A stretch of DNA of 64,000 bases from Enterococcus_D entomosocium (GTDB taxonomy: Bacteria > Bacillota > Bacilli > Lactobacillales > Enterococcaceae). The stretch is taken from assembly GCF_030441895.1 (NCBI RefSeq), contig NZ_JARJAS010000017.1. One strand, written 5' to 3'. A program made the translations under genes and the position numbers. Below, one piece after another: positions 27,341-35,760 of the stretch; the first letter of the stretch is position 1; every line of letters begins with the position of its first letter. The notes beneath the pieces are model-generated. The model saw nothing but the letters and a program-made list of their open reading frames with translations, was not told the origin of the DNA and ran no database searches.

Positions 27341-28174
27341 CTATCCTTTTGTTCCGCCCGAGGTCAAACCTGAAACAAAGTATTTTTGTAAGAAGAAAAA
27401 CAGTGCAGCAATCGGTACGGCGATCAAAATCGCCCCAGACGCAAAAAGTGCTACCCGTTGGTTACGGGCATCGTTGATAAAAGTCTGCAGACCGACTGCG
27501 ACGGTCAAACGCTCTTGTGAGCGAAGCAAGAACCGCGCCAGCAAGAATTCGCCGAATGGCCCCATAAAGGCCCACAATGCTTGCACGGCGACCATTGGTT
27601 TTACGAGGGGCAAAACGATTTGCCAAAAGATGCGGAAATGCCCTGCACCGTCAAGTTTCGCTGATTCATCCAAGTCGATCGGTACCGTATCAAAGTACCC
27701 TTTCATCAGCCAAGTATTCATGGGAATCCCACCACCGATATAGATCAGTGTCAAGAACCAGAAACTATCTAGGCCGTTTGCTAATAAGCCCATGACATAA
27801 AAAGCGGTCAACGCCGACATCGTTGGCACCATCTGAACGATCAAGAACACCATCAAACTGCTCTTACGACCGGCAAAGCGATAACGACTGTAAGTATACC
27901 CTGCCAGTGTTACGATCATTACTTGGATCACCATCGTGGAAACAGCCACGATCAAGGTGTTTTTATACCATGTCAAATAGGGGGTTTCATTGAACAATCG
28001 TCGAAAGTTGTTCAATGTCCAATCCGCATCAAAATCCAAGCGAAAGGCGATCATATTCCCTGCCTTGAAGGCTGAGGTTGCGGTAATCAACAAGGGATAG
28101 ATGATAACGATCGATAAAGCGATCATAAACAAGTAGGTAAATAATTTGCTGAAAGAAAACTTTTTCTTTTTCAT
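27341..28174 (-). CDS. malG: Maltodextrin ABC transporter permease MalG
   Basis: This is the second inner-membrane permease of a carbohydrate ABC importer. It has six helices, with the EAA loop visible as DESAKLDGAGHFRIFWQIVLPL (split at residue 190-211), which docks on the ATPase. I choose ATG 28174, 7 bases after GGAGG; the TTG at 28180 overlaps the malF stop. The protein is 277 residues and ends SGLTSGGTKG, as in MalG proteins. It is coupled to malF. Confidence 0.94.
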   Translation of the reverse strand: MKKKKFSFSKLFTYLFMIALSIVIIYPLLITATSAFKAGNMIAFRLDFDADWTLNNFRRLFNETPYLTWYKNTLIVAVSTMVIQVMIVTLAGYTYSRYRFAGRKSSLMVFLIVQMVPTMSALTAFYVMGLLANGLDSFWFLTLIYIGGGIPMNTWLMKGYFDTVPIDLDESAKLDGAGHFRIFWQIVLPLVKPMVAVQALWAFMGPFGEFLLARFLLRSQERLTVAVGLQTFINDARNQRVALFASGAILIAVPIAALFFFLQKYFVSGLTSGGTKG

Positions 28175-28176
28175 CC

Positions 28177-29466
28177 TCAATCCTCCATATTAAATGCATT
28201 CGTCTTTTTAAACACCAGTAATGAAATGGAAATCACCACAAAGGAAATGATCAAGGTCAATGCAGAAGCAATCGAGTATTGTGGCGAGCCGCCCGTCGTC
28301 AATTTGTAGATCCATGAAATCAAAATATCCGTCGAACCGGCATTTCCACCTAAACTTCCTGGACCACCTTCGTTAAAGAGATAGATCATGGAGAAGTTAT
28401 TAAAGTTCCCTGTATATTGCGTAACGAAGGTTGGTGCTGCCACCAAAAAGATCGCCGGTAACGTAATATTGCGAAAACGCTGAATCGCATTTGCTCCATC
28501 CATTTTGGCCGCTTCATACAAATCTTCAGAAATGGATTGTAAAATCCCTGAGACCATAACATAAATATATGGAAACCCTAACCAACCTTGAATCAAAATA
28601 ATCGCGGTCTTTGTCCAAAACGGGTCGGTTTTCCAAGCAATATTGCCAATATCAACAAAAGGCAAATTGTTCAATAGCGGGATCACCTGTGTATTGATTG
28701 CTCCAGCGGTATCATTAAACATGTTCGAAAAACTCATGATCGTGATGAACGCTGGCACCGCCCAAGGAAGCAAGAAAATCACCCCGAAGACCCGACGGAA
28801 CTTCACAAATTTTTGATTGGCAACAACTGCTGTCAGTATTCCTAAGGTAATTTGCAAAGTAGTTGCTAAAACGGTCCAAATCACCGTCCAACTAAACACT
28901 TTTACAAAGGTGTCGCGGTAAGAACTCAAGGTGAAGATATTCGTAAAATTCGAAAAACCGATCCAGTCGATTAAGTTTGCTGGCGGAATATGTCGAAAAT
29001 CATAGTTGGTAAACGCCATGAAGAGTGTCACCATTACCGGAAAAATAATTGCTACGATCATCACCAGATAGGCTGGGATCGTCAATAGATAAGCGAAACC
29101 ATCCTCATACAATTTATTGAAAAACTCTTTTCTCGTAACTGCCACCGGGAACCCTTTTTCAATACTTTGGCGAACTTGATAGGCATCTTTGATATTTAAA
29201 ACCCAAAAGATAATGAAAATAACGGTAACGATGACCTGTAGCGTTCCTTCGATCAACAAGAACAAAGAATTGTGTTCCATCGGTACTGATCCCAGTGTGA
29301 CAAAGTTATATAATGCTTGTCCACCGAACAAAAGCATTTCGCCTAGAAAAATTAGAAAGACCGCAAAAAAGAGTCCCGCTTTAAATTTCTGACCATTTTT
29401 GAATTGTCCCACCCCAGGGATGATTGAAAGAAGCGCTGTCTGCATGGCTTTTGAATTCGTCCTCAT
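28177..29466 (-). CDS. malF: Maltodextrin ABC transporter permease MalF
   Basis: This is the partner permease, 429 residues from ATG 29466, which has AAGGAGGATACAT directly upstream; the longer open frame to 29532 has no ribosome site. An extended N-terminal region with three hydrophobic segments precedes the core six-helix domain, and the EAA loop appears as DLYEAAKMDGANAIQRFRN. It sits between malE and malG. No ATPase gene is in this operon, so the transporter probably uses a shared MsmK/MalK-type ATPase encoded elsewhere. Confidence 0.94.
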   Translation of the reverse strand: MRTNSKAMQTALLSIIPGVGQFKNGQKFKAGLFFAVFLIFLGEMLLFGGQALYNFVTLGSVPMEHNSLFLLIEGTLQVIVTVIFIIFWVLNIKDAYQVRQSIEKGFPVAVTRKEFFNKLYEDGFAYLLTIPAYLVMIVAIIFPVMVTLFMAFTNYDFRHIPPANLIDWIGFSNFTNIFTLSSYRDTFVKVFSWTVIWTVLATTLQITLGILTAVVANQKFVKFRRVFGVIFLLPWAVPAFITIMSFSNMFNDTAGAINTQVIPLLNNLPFVDIGNIAWKTDPFWTKTAIILIQGWLGFPYIYVMVSGILQSISEDLYEAAKMDGANAIQRFRNITLPAIFLVAAPTFVTQYTGNFNNFSMIYLFNEGGPGSLGGNAGSTDILISWIYKLTTGGSPQYSIASALTLIISFVVISISLLVFKKTNAFNMED

Positions 29467-29626
29467 ATGTATCCTCCTTAAAATCGAAAGTCTGCCAAGC
29501 GGCCGACGATCCATAGAAATCAATCTCATCAAGCAATTTCTTGCGTGCTACGTTGCAAGGAATCCTTTTGACAAACATCCTCTATAGAATCGTCGACATG
29601 AATGACAGACCGTAATCGGCTATTTA

Positions 29627-30892
29627 TTAATATTTCTGCTCAATCGCTTCTTCGATTGTTTTGGCAGCATTATCCGCTGCTTCTTGAGGAGTCATATTGC
29701 CTGAACCTGCATCAAACAGCATGTTTTCAGCCCCTACCCAAACCTCAGACATTTCAGGGATATTTGGCATTGGTTGTGAAACACTGTATTGCTCGATCAC
29801 TGCTTTTGCTACTGGATCATCAGAAGCAGCAACTGTTTCTTGAGCCATAATGTTTGCTGGAATATCATGACGCATTTCATACAATTTCTCTTGATTAGCT
29901 TCGTTTGTTAAATATTCGACAAATTGTTGAGAAACGTCTTTGTTTTGTGAGTAGTTGGAAACAACCCATGCTTTTCCACCACCAAACGTTTCATAATCAT
30001 TGCCATTGCTCAGCGTTGGGATTTTCGCTACGCCATAGTTAATCCCTGCTTCTTCAAAGCCGTTCACGCCCCATGGTCCGTAAATGATGGCTGCTGTTTT
30101 GCCTTGGTTAAAGTAATCTAACATCAAGTTTTCGTTGGCTGATACATCCAGCATTCCTTGCGGCCAGACATTTTGGAACCAATCCGTTGCGTACGTGATT
30201 GCTTCAACAGAACCTTCATTGTTGATCCCTAAATCAGATGGATCTGTCCCTTCATCCCCAAAGACATAACCACCATAACCAGCTAATAGACCATACGTAT
30301 AATAAAAGTCTGTCCAACGAGCTAAGAAACCAACATTGTCATCGCCTTCTGCAAAACGATCATCTTTTGCTAGCTCTTCTAAATCAGAAAAAGTTGCTGG
30401 CGCTTCATCGATCAAATCTTTGTTATAGAACATGACAACTGCTTCAATCATTGCTGGTGCGCCATAGATTTTATCATCGATCGTCACTTGTTGCTTGTCT
30501 GTATCGCTGTACCGTCCATCATCTGGCAAAGTCATTTCTGCCAAATGCCCTTGCGAGCCTACTTGACCTACACGATCGTAAGGAGACATCGTAACATCTG
30601 GACCTTTCCCAGCAGGACCGTCTAGTTGAAGCGCATCCATTTGATCGAACATATCCATTTCTACAACGTTGATGGTAACATCATTTTCAGATTCAAAGTC
30701 AGATTTCACTTCATTGATATAATCAATATAGTCTGCGCCTACAGAGACCGTGAGCGTTTTTTCATCGCTCCCTGAACCTGCATCTGCATTACTACCATCG
30801 GTACTACCGCCGTTGCCGCCACACGCCGCAAGCGCTAACAACGCACTTCCTGAAACTAATCCTAGAGCTGCCTTTTTCCAATTCACTTTCAT
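29627..30892 (-). CDS. malE: Maltodextrin-binding lipoprotein MalE
   Basis: This extracellular substrate-binding protein is anchored by a lipid on Cys24 (lipobox LAAC in SALLALAACGG). From ATG 30892 it has 421 residues; GGAGG lies 9 bases upstream, and the longer frame is ruled out because it runs through that site. It is an SBP family 1 maltose-binding-type fold (FGGGKAWVVSNYSQNKDV and YEMRHDIPANI are typical regions). It is the first gene of malE-malF-malG-DUF1189 and is preceded by a LacI-type operator. Confidence 0.94.
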   Translation of the reverse strand: MKVNWKKAALGLVSGSALLALAACGGNGGSTDGSNADAGSGSDEKTLTVSVGADYIDYINEVKSDFESENDVTINVVEMDMFDQMDALQLDGPAGKGPDVTMSPYDRVGQVGSQGHLAEMTLPDDGRYSDTDKQQVTIDDKIYGAPAMIEAVVMFYNKDLIDEAPATFSDLEELAKDDRFAEGDDNVGFLARWTDFYYTYGLLAGYGGYVFGDEGTDPSDLGINNEGSVEAITYATDWFQNVWPQGMLDVSANENLMLDYFNQGKTAAIIYGPWGVNGFEEAGINYGVAKIPTLSNGNDYETFGGGKAWVVSNYSQNKDVSQQFVEYLTNEANQEKLYEMRHDIPANIMAQETVAASDDPVAKAVIEQYSVSQPMPNIPEMSEVWVGAENMLFDAGSGNMTPQEAADNAAKTIEEAIEQKY

Positions 30893-30921
30893 CCTGTTTA
30901 CCTCCTGCAATTTGTAACTCC

Positions 30922-30951
30922 ATTATGCAACCGGTTTCTTAAAATGGCAAA
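30922..30951 (-). promoter_or_regulatory. malE promoter with LacI-type operator
   Basis: The minus strand has a -35-like TTTGCC (30946-30951) and CATAAT (30922-30927) with a TG just upstream, 18 bases apart. The spacer contains the near-perfect palindrome GAAACCGGTTGC (30927-30938), a LacI-family operator form. Its position overlapping the -10 fits repression by the adjacent MalR-like regulator. Confidence 0.7.
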
Positions 30952-31048
30952 CCTTTTCTAAATGTTAGCGATAACAAAAATAGAAAAAGCCTTTAAATTA
31001 AGATGTCGAGGAATCGAAAAGAAATTGCGCAACCATTTGCTTAATTTT

Positions 31049-31996
31049 TCATTTTGTGGATTCACGAACCACGAGTTGAGGTAAAAAGCGCTGTTGTCGC
31101 TGGCTCGTATCATTATGTTCGATTTTTTGGATCAATAATTCGCCGCAAACTTCCCCCATTTCCACGATGGATTGCTTCATCGTTGTCAATTTTGGCGAAC
31201 TTACCTGATCAAGGAATACGCCATCGTAGCCGATGATCCCAAAATCATCTGGCACCTCCACTCCGATCGACTGTAAGCCTTGATTGATGCCTAACGCTAA
31301 ACGATCTGTGGCACAGATAAAACAAGTGTTTTTCATTAAATGCTCATTCTGCGATTGGATAAACTTGCGGGCGGCGGAAGATCGGTTGTCAAAACGATAG
31401 ATTTTTGGTGATATTCCCGCTTTTGTGACTGTATCTATGTACCCTTTTTCTCGGCTTTTCGTAAACGCTTCTTCCAACTCTAAACCAATATAGACCAATT
31501 GTTGATAGCCGGTGTCAATAGCATGTTTGCATGCAGAAACGATTCCTTGGTAGTTGTCACTGTCAACAAAACTGAACCCAGCTTCATTTTCGCCAAATAA
31601 CACCACAGGCTTTCTTAAATTTCTTATCCAGTCCATGTCAGCCTGGCGAAAGCCCGTAATGATGCAGCCATCTGCTGGACCACGATCCACCCCGTCAGTC
31701 GTAACTAGCTGCAAAGAATAGTGTGCTTTACCAATAGAACGAGCGATCCCAACCAATAAGTTCATATAGTAAGGTTCCGTCGTATCCATCTCCTCTAAAA
31801 TATACACTTTGATGATATGGGAACGCTTGGAAACTAATGATTTGGCAGCAATATTCGGCTGATAATCCAATTCAAGCATCGCTTGATGAACCAGCTGCTT
31901 TAACTCTTCAGTTACTTTGTCCGGATGATTGATCACTCGAGAAACGGTCATTGCGGAAACATTTGCTTTTTTAGCAACATCTGCTAGCGTAGTCAT
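31049..31996 (-). CDS. malR: LacI-family transcriptional regulator, probable MalR
   Basis: The 315 residues start MTTLADVAKKANVSAMTVSR, the LacI helix-turn-helix, with hinge helix region YQPNIAAKSLVSKRSH. A periplasmic-binding-protein-like ligand domain follows. It is encoded directly upstream of the maltodextrin transporter on the same strand, so it most likely senses maltose or maltodextrin and represses malE. AAGGAGAG precedes the ATG and TATACT lies about 35 bases upstream. The ligand is inferred from context. Confidence 0.9.
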   Translation of the reverse strand: MTTLADVAKKANVSAMTVSRVINHPDKVTEELKQLVHQAMLELDYQPNIAAKSLVSKRSHIIKVYILEEMDTTEPYYMNLLVGIARSIGKAHYSLQLVTTDGVDRGPADGCIITGFRQADMDWIRNLRKPVVLFGENEAGFSFVDSDNYQGIVSACKHAIDTGYQQLVYIGLELEEAFTKSREKGYIDTVTKAGISPKIYRFDNRSSAARKFIQSQNEHLMKNTCFICATDRLALGINQGLQSIGVEVPDDFGIIGYDGVFLDQVSSPKLTTMKQSIVEMGEVCGELLIQKIEHNDTSQRQQRFLPQLVVRESTK

Positions 31997-32103
31997 GATT
32001 CACTCTCCTTGTATTATTTCATCTATAGTATAACATAATAAACCAAAAGAAGAACCAAGACACTCTCTATATAAAAAAGATTTCCAGCCAATTTAACGAG
32101 TAT

Positions 32104-32135
32104 AAAAAAACAGAGTAGCTTCTCAGCTACTCTGT
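32104..32135 (-). terminator. Terminator of hpf
   Basis: A perfect 10-bp stem (ACAGAGTAGC and GCTACTCTGT, loop TTCTCA) is followed on the minus strand by T7. It lies 50 bases beyond the hpf stop. Confidence 0.9.
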
Positions 32136-32184
32136 CAAAAAAGACTATTTTTTTGGGGTGTCGAGAAAAAGGTATCAACACTTG

Positions 32185-32742
32185 TTAATCGGTTTCGATC
32201 AACCCGTATTTGCCATCTTTTCGACGATACACAATGCTCGTTCCATTCGTTTCCGCATCTTCAAAGATAAAGAAGTTGTGTCCAAGCATGTTCATTTGTA
32301 AAACAGCTTCTTCACTGTCCATTGGTTTTAAAGACAAACGTTTTGTACGTACGATGTCTAATTCAGAACCATTGTTTTCTTCATCGTTTGCTTCAGTTGT
32401 GAACAAATCACCATCTGTTGGCGGAACCAATGCTGTCTCGCGAGATTTGCGGTTGATTTTTGTTTTAAATTTGCGGATTTGGCGTTCCAATTTGTCAACA
32501 ACCAAATCGATACTAGCATATAGATCAGGTGAGGTTTCTTCCGCACGCAGAACTAAGAATGGTAAAGGAATCGTTACTTCTACTTTTGCTGTTTTTTCAG
32601 TATAAACTTTCAAATTAACATGTGCTGTTGCTTCCGGCACATCGTTAAAATAACGTTCTAATTTACCTACTTTTTTCTCGACGTAATCACGGATCGCTTC
32701 TGTTACCTCGATATTTTCGCCGCGCACATTATATCTAAACAT
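32185..32742 (-). CDS. hpf: Ribosome hibernation promoting factor, long form
   Basis: Long HPF dimerises 70S ribosomes into inactive 100S particles in stationary phase. The 185 residues have the N-terminal S30Ae domain (FRYNVRGENIEVTEAIRDYVEKK region) to about residue 100, a linker, and the C-terminal dimerisation domain (KRLSLKPMDSEEAVLQMNML...). AAAGGGG precedes the ATG. A promoter with a CcpA-type site is upstream, suggesting control by carbon supply. Confidence 0.97.
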   Translation of the reverse strand: MFRYNVRGENIEVTEAIRDYVEKKVGKLERYFNDVPEATAHVNLKVYTEKTAKVEVTIPLPFLVLRAEETSPDLYASIDLVVDKLERQIRKFKTKINRKSRETALVPPTDGDLFTTEANDEENNGSELDIVRTKRLSLKPMDSEEAVLQMNMLGHNFFIFEDAETNGTSIVYRRKDGKYGLIETD

Positions 32743-32808
32743 AAAAATTACCCCTTTCGTCTACCAGTAAAGAAGGAAAAGGACCACTCTTTTCTTCTTC
32801 TTAACTCT

Positions 32809-32869
32809 ATTATATCGAACTCTTGCTCATTTGCCTAGTAAATCGAACAAATTTCTTTAAGCGTTTTCA
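32809..32869 (-). promoter_or_regulatory. hpf promoter with upstream cre-like site
   Basis: The minus strand has TAGGCA (32832-32837), a 17-base spacer and TATAAT (32809-32814). Upstream, TGAAAACGCTTAAA at 32856-32869 matches the CcpA cre consensus TGWAARCGYTWNCW at 13 of 14 positions. A cre upstream of -35 is the arrangement of CcpA activation. Confidence 0.65.
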
Positions 32870-32879
32870 AAATAACGAT

Positions 32880-33563
32880 TCAACGGGCAAAGGAAAAGGA
32901 TCGAATCGACTGGGGGCCAAAGGTCTGCAATGCTTCAGCTGCGTGATATAACGTTCTACCGGTAGTGTAAACATCATCGATCAACAACAGTTTCTTGTTT
33001 TTTATTTCAACCGTTGCCTCTGGCTTCACCGCAAAAGGTTGCGCCTCCTCTAATCGTTGCTTGCGAGAACGTTGAGCTTGTGGTGCGGTATCAACCACTT
33101 TATCCAGCCATTCTTTCGACTTAACTCCGCCTGCGTCTAGCACAGCGGTCACTTGATTAAACCCTCGCTCCTGGTAACGTTCTGCCGATAGCGGGATGGG
33201 TATCAAACAATCGTAATCAAAGTTGTTGATCTTTTGTCTGATGGCAGCAGCAAAGGTCTCTCGCAACTGATAGTTTCCTATTAATTTGTATTCGTGAATC
33301 CACTCCTTCATCCCTTGATCGTAAGCGAACAGTGCCCGATGCTGCAAATGGATCATGGGACAGGTTTTCGCCCAAAAGAGACAGTCACTGCAGGAAATGG
33401 TATCCTTTTTGCCACATGTTGGGCAGCAACTTTGCCAATCAATCACTGTAAATCGCTGAGCGCATTGTGGACATAATTCTTTTTCGGGGATGCGCCAAGG
33501 AGCCAACAGCTCAATGATCGTTACCTCTCTTGAAAAAAATATTTGGCACCAACTACACTCCAT
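32880..33563 (-). CDS. comFC: ComF family protein (ComFC), phosphoribosyltransferase-like
   Basis: This is a 227-residue late-competence protein. The N-terminal part has Cys pairs that look like two zinc ribbons (CSWC, CPQC, CPTC, CSDC). The C-terminal part has the PRTase-fold motif LLLIDDVYTTGRTL. ComFC partners with ComFA to pull single-stranded DNA into the cytoplasm, and also supports DNA repair in some species. It overlaps comFA by 11 bases; AAGGAG lies within the comFA end. Confidence 0.94.
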   Translation of the reverse strand: MECSWCQIFFSREVTIIELLAPWRIPEKELCPQCAQRFTVIDWQSCCPTCGKKDTISCSDCLFWAKTCPMIHLQHRALFAYDQGMKEWIHEYKLIGNYQLRETFAAAIRQKINNFDYDCLIPIPLSAERYQERGFNQVTAVLDAGGVKSKEWLDKVVDTAPQAQRSRKQRLEEAQPFAVKPEATVEIKNKKLLLIDDVYTTGRTLYHAAEALQTFGPQSIRSFSFAR

Positions 33564-34863
33564 CGGTCAACCAGCTCCTTGCTAATTGGTTCATCTCATT
33601 GATTTCTTTGATTGCTTGACGGATTGCTTCCGTCATTTGGTCGTAGAAAAAAATGACCTCCCCTTCCGTATAGGCCCCTTTACGATCGACACGACCAGCA
33701 ATTTGCACGAGCGCCGATTTTGTAAAGACTGGATGATTAGCACCCAATACGATGACTGAGACGTTTTCAAACGTCACCCCACGCTCTAAAATCATCGTTG
33801 TAAACAACACCTTGTAAATCTGTCGACGAGCAGACGCTACTTTTTCGCTCCGTTTTTGATCTTGCGACGAAACGCTAGTCAAAGACCATGACGTGACTTG
33901 TCGGCGGACAGCCGCTTCTACTTCCTTCATCAGCGCAATGCTTGGACAAAACACCAAGACAAAGTTTTTTTGAAGCAGCCGCTGCAACTGCTGCAGCAAT
34001 GGTCGCAGCCAACGTTTTCTGCGATAAGCCTGCGCCCAGTGACTATAATGAACAGGTTTTGGAACGATCAATGGACGCTGATGAAACCGCAGCGGCATTC
34101 TCAAGACAGCGAATTTTCCACGAATTTCTTGCAGCAGTCGTTCTGAAGGCGTCGCACTTAAATAGATCAGACACCCGTTTTCTGCCAAGGCATTGTATAA
34201 TCCGTAACGCAGCTGCGCATCGCCCTCGTAGGGAAATGCATCTATCTCATCCACCACGATCAGTTGAAAGCTGCGATAAAAATGCAGTAGCTGATGAGTG
34301 GTGGCAATAAGGATCGTTGTATAACGATAAGGTTCTTCTGATTTCCCATAAAGGAGCAGGCTTTCCTCTTGTGGGAACGCTTGTTGAATCCGGGGGAACA
34401 GTTCACGGCAGACATCGATCCGTGGCGAGACGATCGCCACACGACCACCTTCTTGCCGTATGCGGCGGATCGTTTCAAAGATCATCTCGGTCTTCCCTGA
34501 ACCCGTGACTGACCAAACAAGAGACGATTTCTTTTGTCGACAATTTGCCACTAGTTGCTGAGAAATTTTTTGCTGAAACGAAGTCAACACTCCTGGCCAA
34601 ACGATCTTGTGATCAAAGGCTGGAAGATCCGTTTGTTGAATTACGAGTTGGCCATCTGATGTGATCCGACCATAGCGAATACAAGTTGGACAGTAATAGC
34701 AGCCTATCGGCAATAGAACCGACGGCTTGTGGTGGGAAGAACCGCAACGCTGACAAACGATTCTCTTCCCCTGCTCGAGCATTGCCGGTCGAGAATCAAA
34801 AGTTTTTCCTACACTCATTGTTTCATCTAAAACAAAAAATTGTCTTCCTTTTTGATTGGTCAT
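33553..34863 (-). CDS. comFA: ComFA, competence ATP-dependent helicase/translocase
   Basis: This DEAD-box-like ATPase is thought to drive uptake of transforming DNA. From ATG 34863 (GAGGTG 7 bases upstream) it has 436 residues; the frame extends to 34905 without a ribosome site. An N-terminal four-Cys zinc finger (CQRCG...CYYCPTC) precedes Walker A (SVTGSGKTEM), Walker B (VVDEID) and motif VI-like QIAGRVDRKG. The T-rich segment before it belongs to the terminator of the upstream gene. I do not see a convincing com-box, so competence control is unproven here. Confidence 0.95.
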   Translation of the reverse strand: MTNQKGRQFFVLDETMSVGKTFDSRPAMLEQGKRIVCQRCGSSHHKPSVLLPIGCYYCPTCIRYGRITSDGQLVIQQTDLPAFDHKIVWPGVLTSFQQKISQQLVANCRQKKSSLVWSVTGSGKTEMIFETIRRIRQEGGRVAIVSPRIDVCRELFPRIQQAFPQEESLLLYGKSEEPYRYTTILIATTHQLLHFYRSFQLIVVDEIDAFPYEGDAQLRYGLYNALAENGCLIYLSATPSERLLQEIRGKFAVLRMPLRFHQRPLIVPKPVHYSHWAQAYRRKRWLRPLLQQLQRLLQKNFVLVFCPSIALMKEVEAAVRRQVTSWSLTSVSSQDQKRSEKVASARRQIYKVLFTTMILERGVTFENVSVIVLGANHPVFTKSALVQIAGRVDRKGAYTEGEVIFFYDQMTEAIRQAIKEINEMNQLARSWLTDGV

Positions 34864-34889
34864 AACATACACCTCAGTTTTAAGTACGC

Positions 34890-34934
34890 AAAAAAATCGG
34901 TTCAAGTACTTTTTGAAAAGTACTTGAACCGATT
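34890..34934 (-). terminator. Terminator of the orphan PTS IIB gene
   Basis: A near-perfect 18-19 bp inverted repeat (AATCGGTTCAAGTACTTTT and its complement) occupies 34895-34934. On the minus strand it is followed by T7. It separates the PTS IIB gene from comFA. Confidence 0.93.
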
Positions 34935-34969
34935 ACAGGTTTCTTGTTTGCTTTAACAGCAGGTCTTGC

Positions 34970-35290
34970 TTATTCGCCGATCAATGTCAAAGCTTGATCT
35001 AAGACTTTTTCGCCGTTCATCATGCCGTAATCTGCCATGTTGATTACTTCTAATGGAATTCCTTTTGGCGCTAGACGTTTCTCGAAATCGCCTTTCATGA
35101 AACGAACTTGTGGTCCTAATAGTAAAACGTTTACGTCTTTGCTTTCTAAATGTTGATCTGCTTCTGATGCGGAAACTGCAAAAATATCTGCTTCTAATCC
35201 TTTTGCTTCAGCTGCTTTTTGCATTTTTGTTACTAATAAGCTTGTACTCATCCCTGCAGAACAAACTAACATAATTGTTTTTTTCGCCAT
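34970..35290 (-). CDS. PTS lactose/cellobiose-type IIB component, stand-alone
   Basis: This 106-residue protein begins MAKKTIMLVCSAGMSTSLLV, with the phosphocysteine C10 in CSAGMSTS. It matches the IIB domain of the lactose/cellobiose/chitobiose PTS class. AAGGAG lies 9 bases before ATG 35290; the longer open frame has no ribosome site. No IIA or IIC gene is nearby, and the gene has its own terminator, so it must work with partners encoded elsewhere or act in signalling. Confidence 0.9.
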   Translation of the reverse strand: MAKKTIMLVCSAGMSTSLLVTKMQKAAEAKGLEADIFAVSASEADQHLESKDVNVLLLGPQVRFMKGDFEKRLAPKGIPLEVINMADYGMMNGEKVLDQALTLIGE

Positions 35291-35362
35291 ATCGAACACT
35301 CCTTGAATTTTAAGAATAAGATAACATTTCCTATCTCTAGTATAGAACAAGTTTGAAATTTG

Positions 35363-35656
35363 TCAACGCTTTCTATCCAGCAACCAGTTTGATTTTACTA
35401 AACGATTAAAAACGACGTACTCTTTTTTTAAATTGACTAGGACTACCTCGTAGCCGGCATTCAGCCACGCATAAGCCCCATTTTCTGGATGTCGGTAATC
35501 ATTCGCCCACCAATCGCTACTGGTGCGGGCACTTTTGGGCAAACCGGATGCTGGGAAAAGAAATTCATCAAACTGCGTAAACGTTAAGGTGATTTGCGAA
35601 CCACCGTTGTTTTTTAAATAGTGAGTGATCGTATCGTACTTTTTGCGTCTACCCAA
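35363..35656 (-). CDS. DUF7662-like small protein
   Basis: This 97-residue basic protein has the pattern ITLTFTQFDEFL...LPKSARTSSDWWANDYRH...AYAWLNAGYEVVLVNL. The SAR-x-WWAND and AWLxAGYxV blocks recall a domain of unknown function (DUF7662) seen alone or attached to nucleases; I am fairly but not fully sure of the family. The start is TTG 35656, 8 bases after AGGAGG; no ATG is in frame nearby. It is divergent from yigZ and shares its intergenic region. Its function is unknown. Confidence 0.7.
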   Translation of the reverse strand: MGRRKKYDTITHYLKNNGGSQITLTFTQFDEFLFPASGLPKSARTSSDWWANDYRHPENGAYAWLNAGYEVVLVNLKKEYVVFNRLVKSNWLLDRKR

Positions 35657-35710
35657 AGCAACTGCCTCCTCTTTTTAGAGTCTATGTTCGTACCTGTTTC
35701 TTTCTTCTAT

Positions 35711-35739
35711 TTGTAACTTTCCTTCCGATTGCCTATACT
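35711..35739 (+). promoter_or_regulatory. yigZ promoter
   Basis: TTGTAA at 35711-35716, a 17-base spacer and TATACT at 35734-35739 form a good sigma-A promoter. The ribosome site AAAGGAGG follows at about 35749. Confidence 0.75.
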
Positions 35740-35760
35740 AGAAACATAAAGGAGGCGATC

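Noticed and set aside
29381..29578. 65-codon frame between malE and malF
   Set aside because: It overlaps the start of malF in another frame and has no ribosome site.
34863..34896. Com-box (SigX site) before comFA within TTTTTTTGCGTACTT
   Set aside because: The T run belongs to the terminator of the upstream gene, and the match to the streptococcal TACGAATA box is poor.
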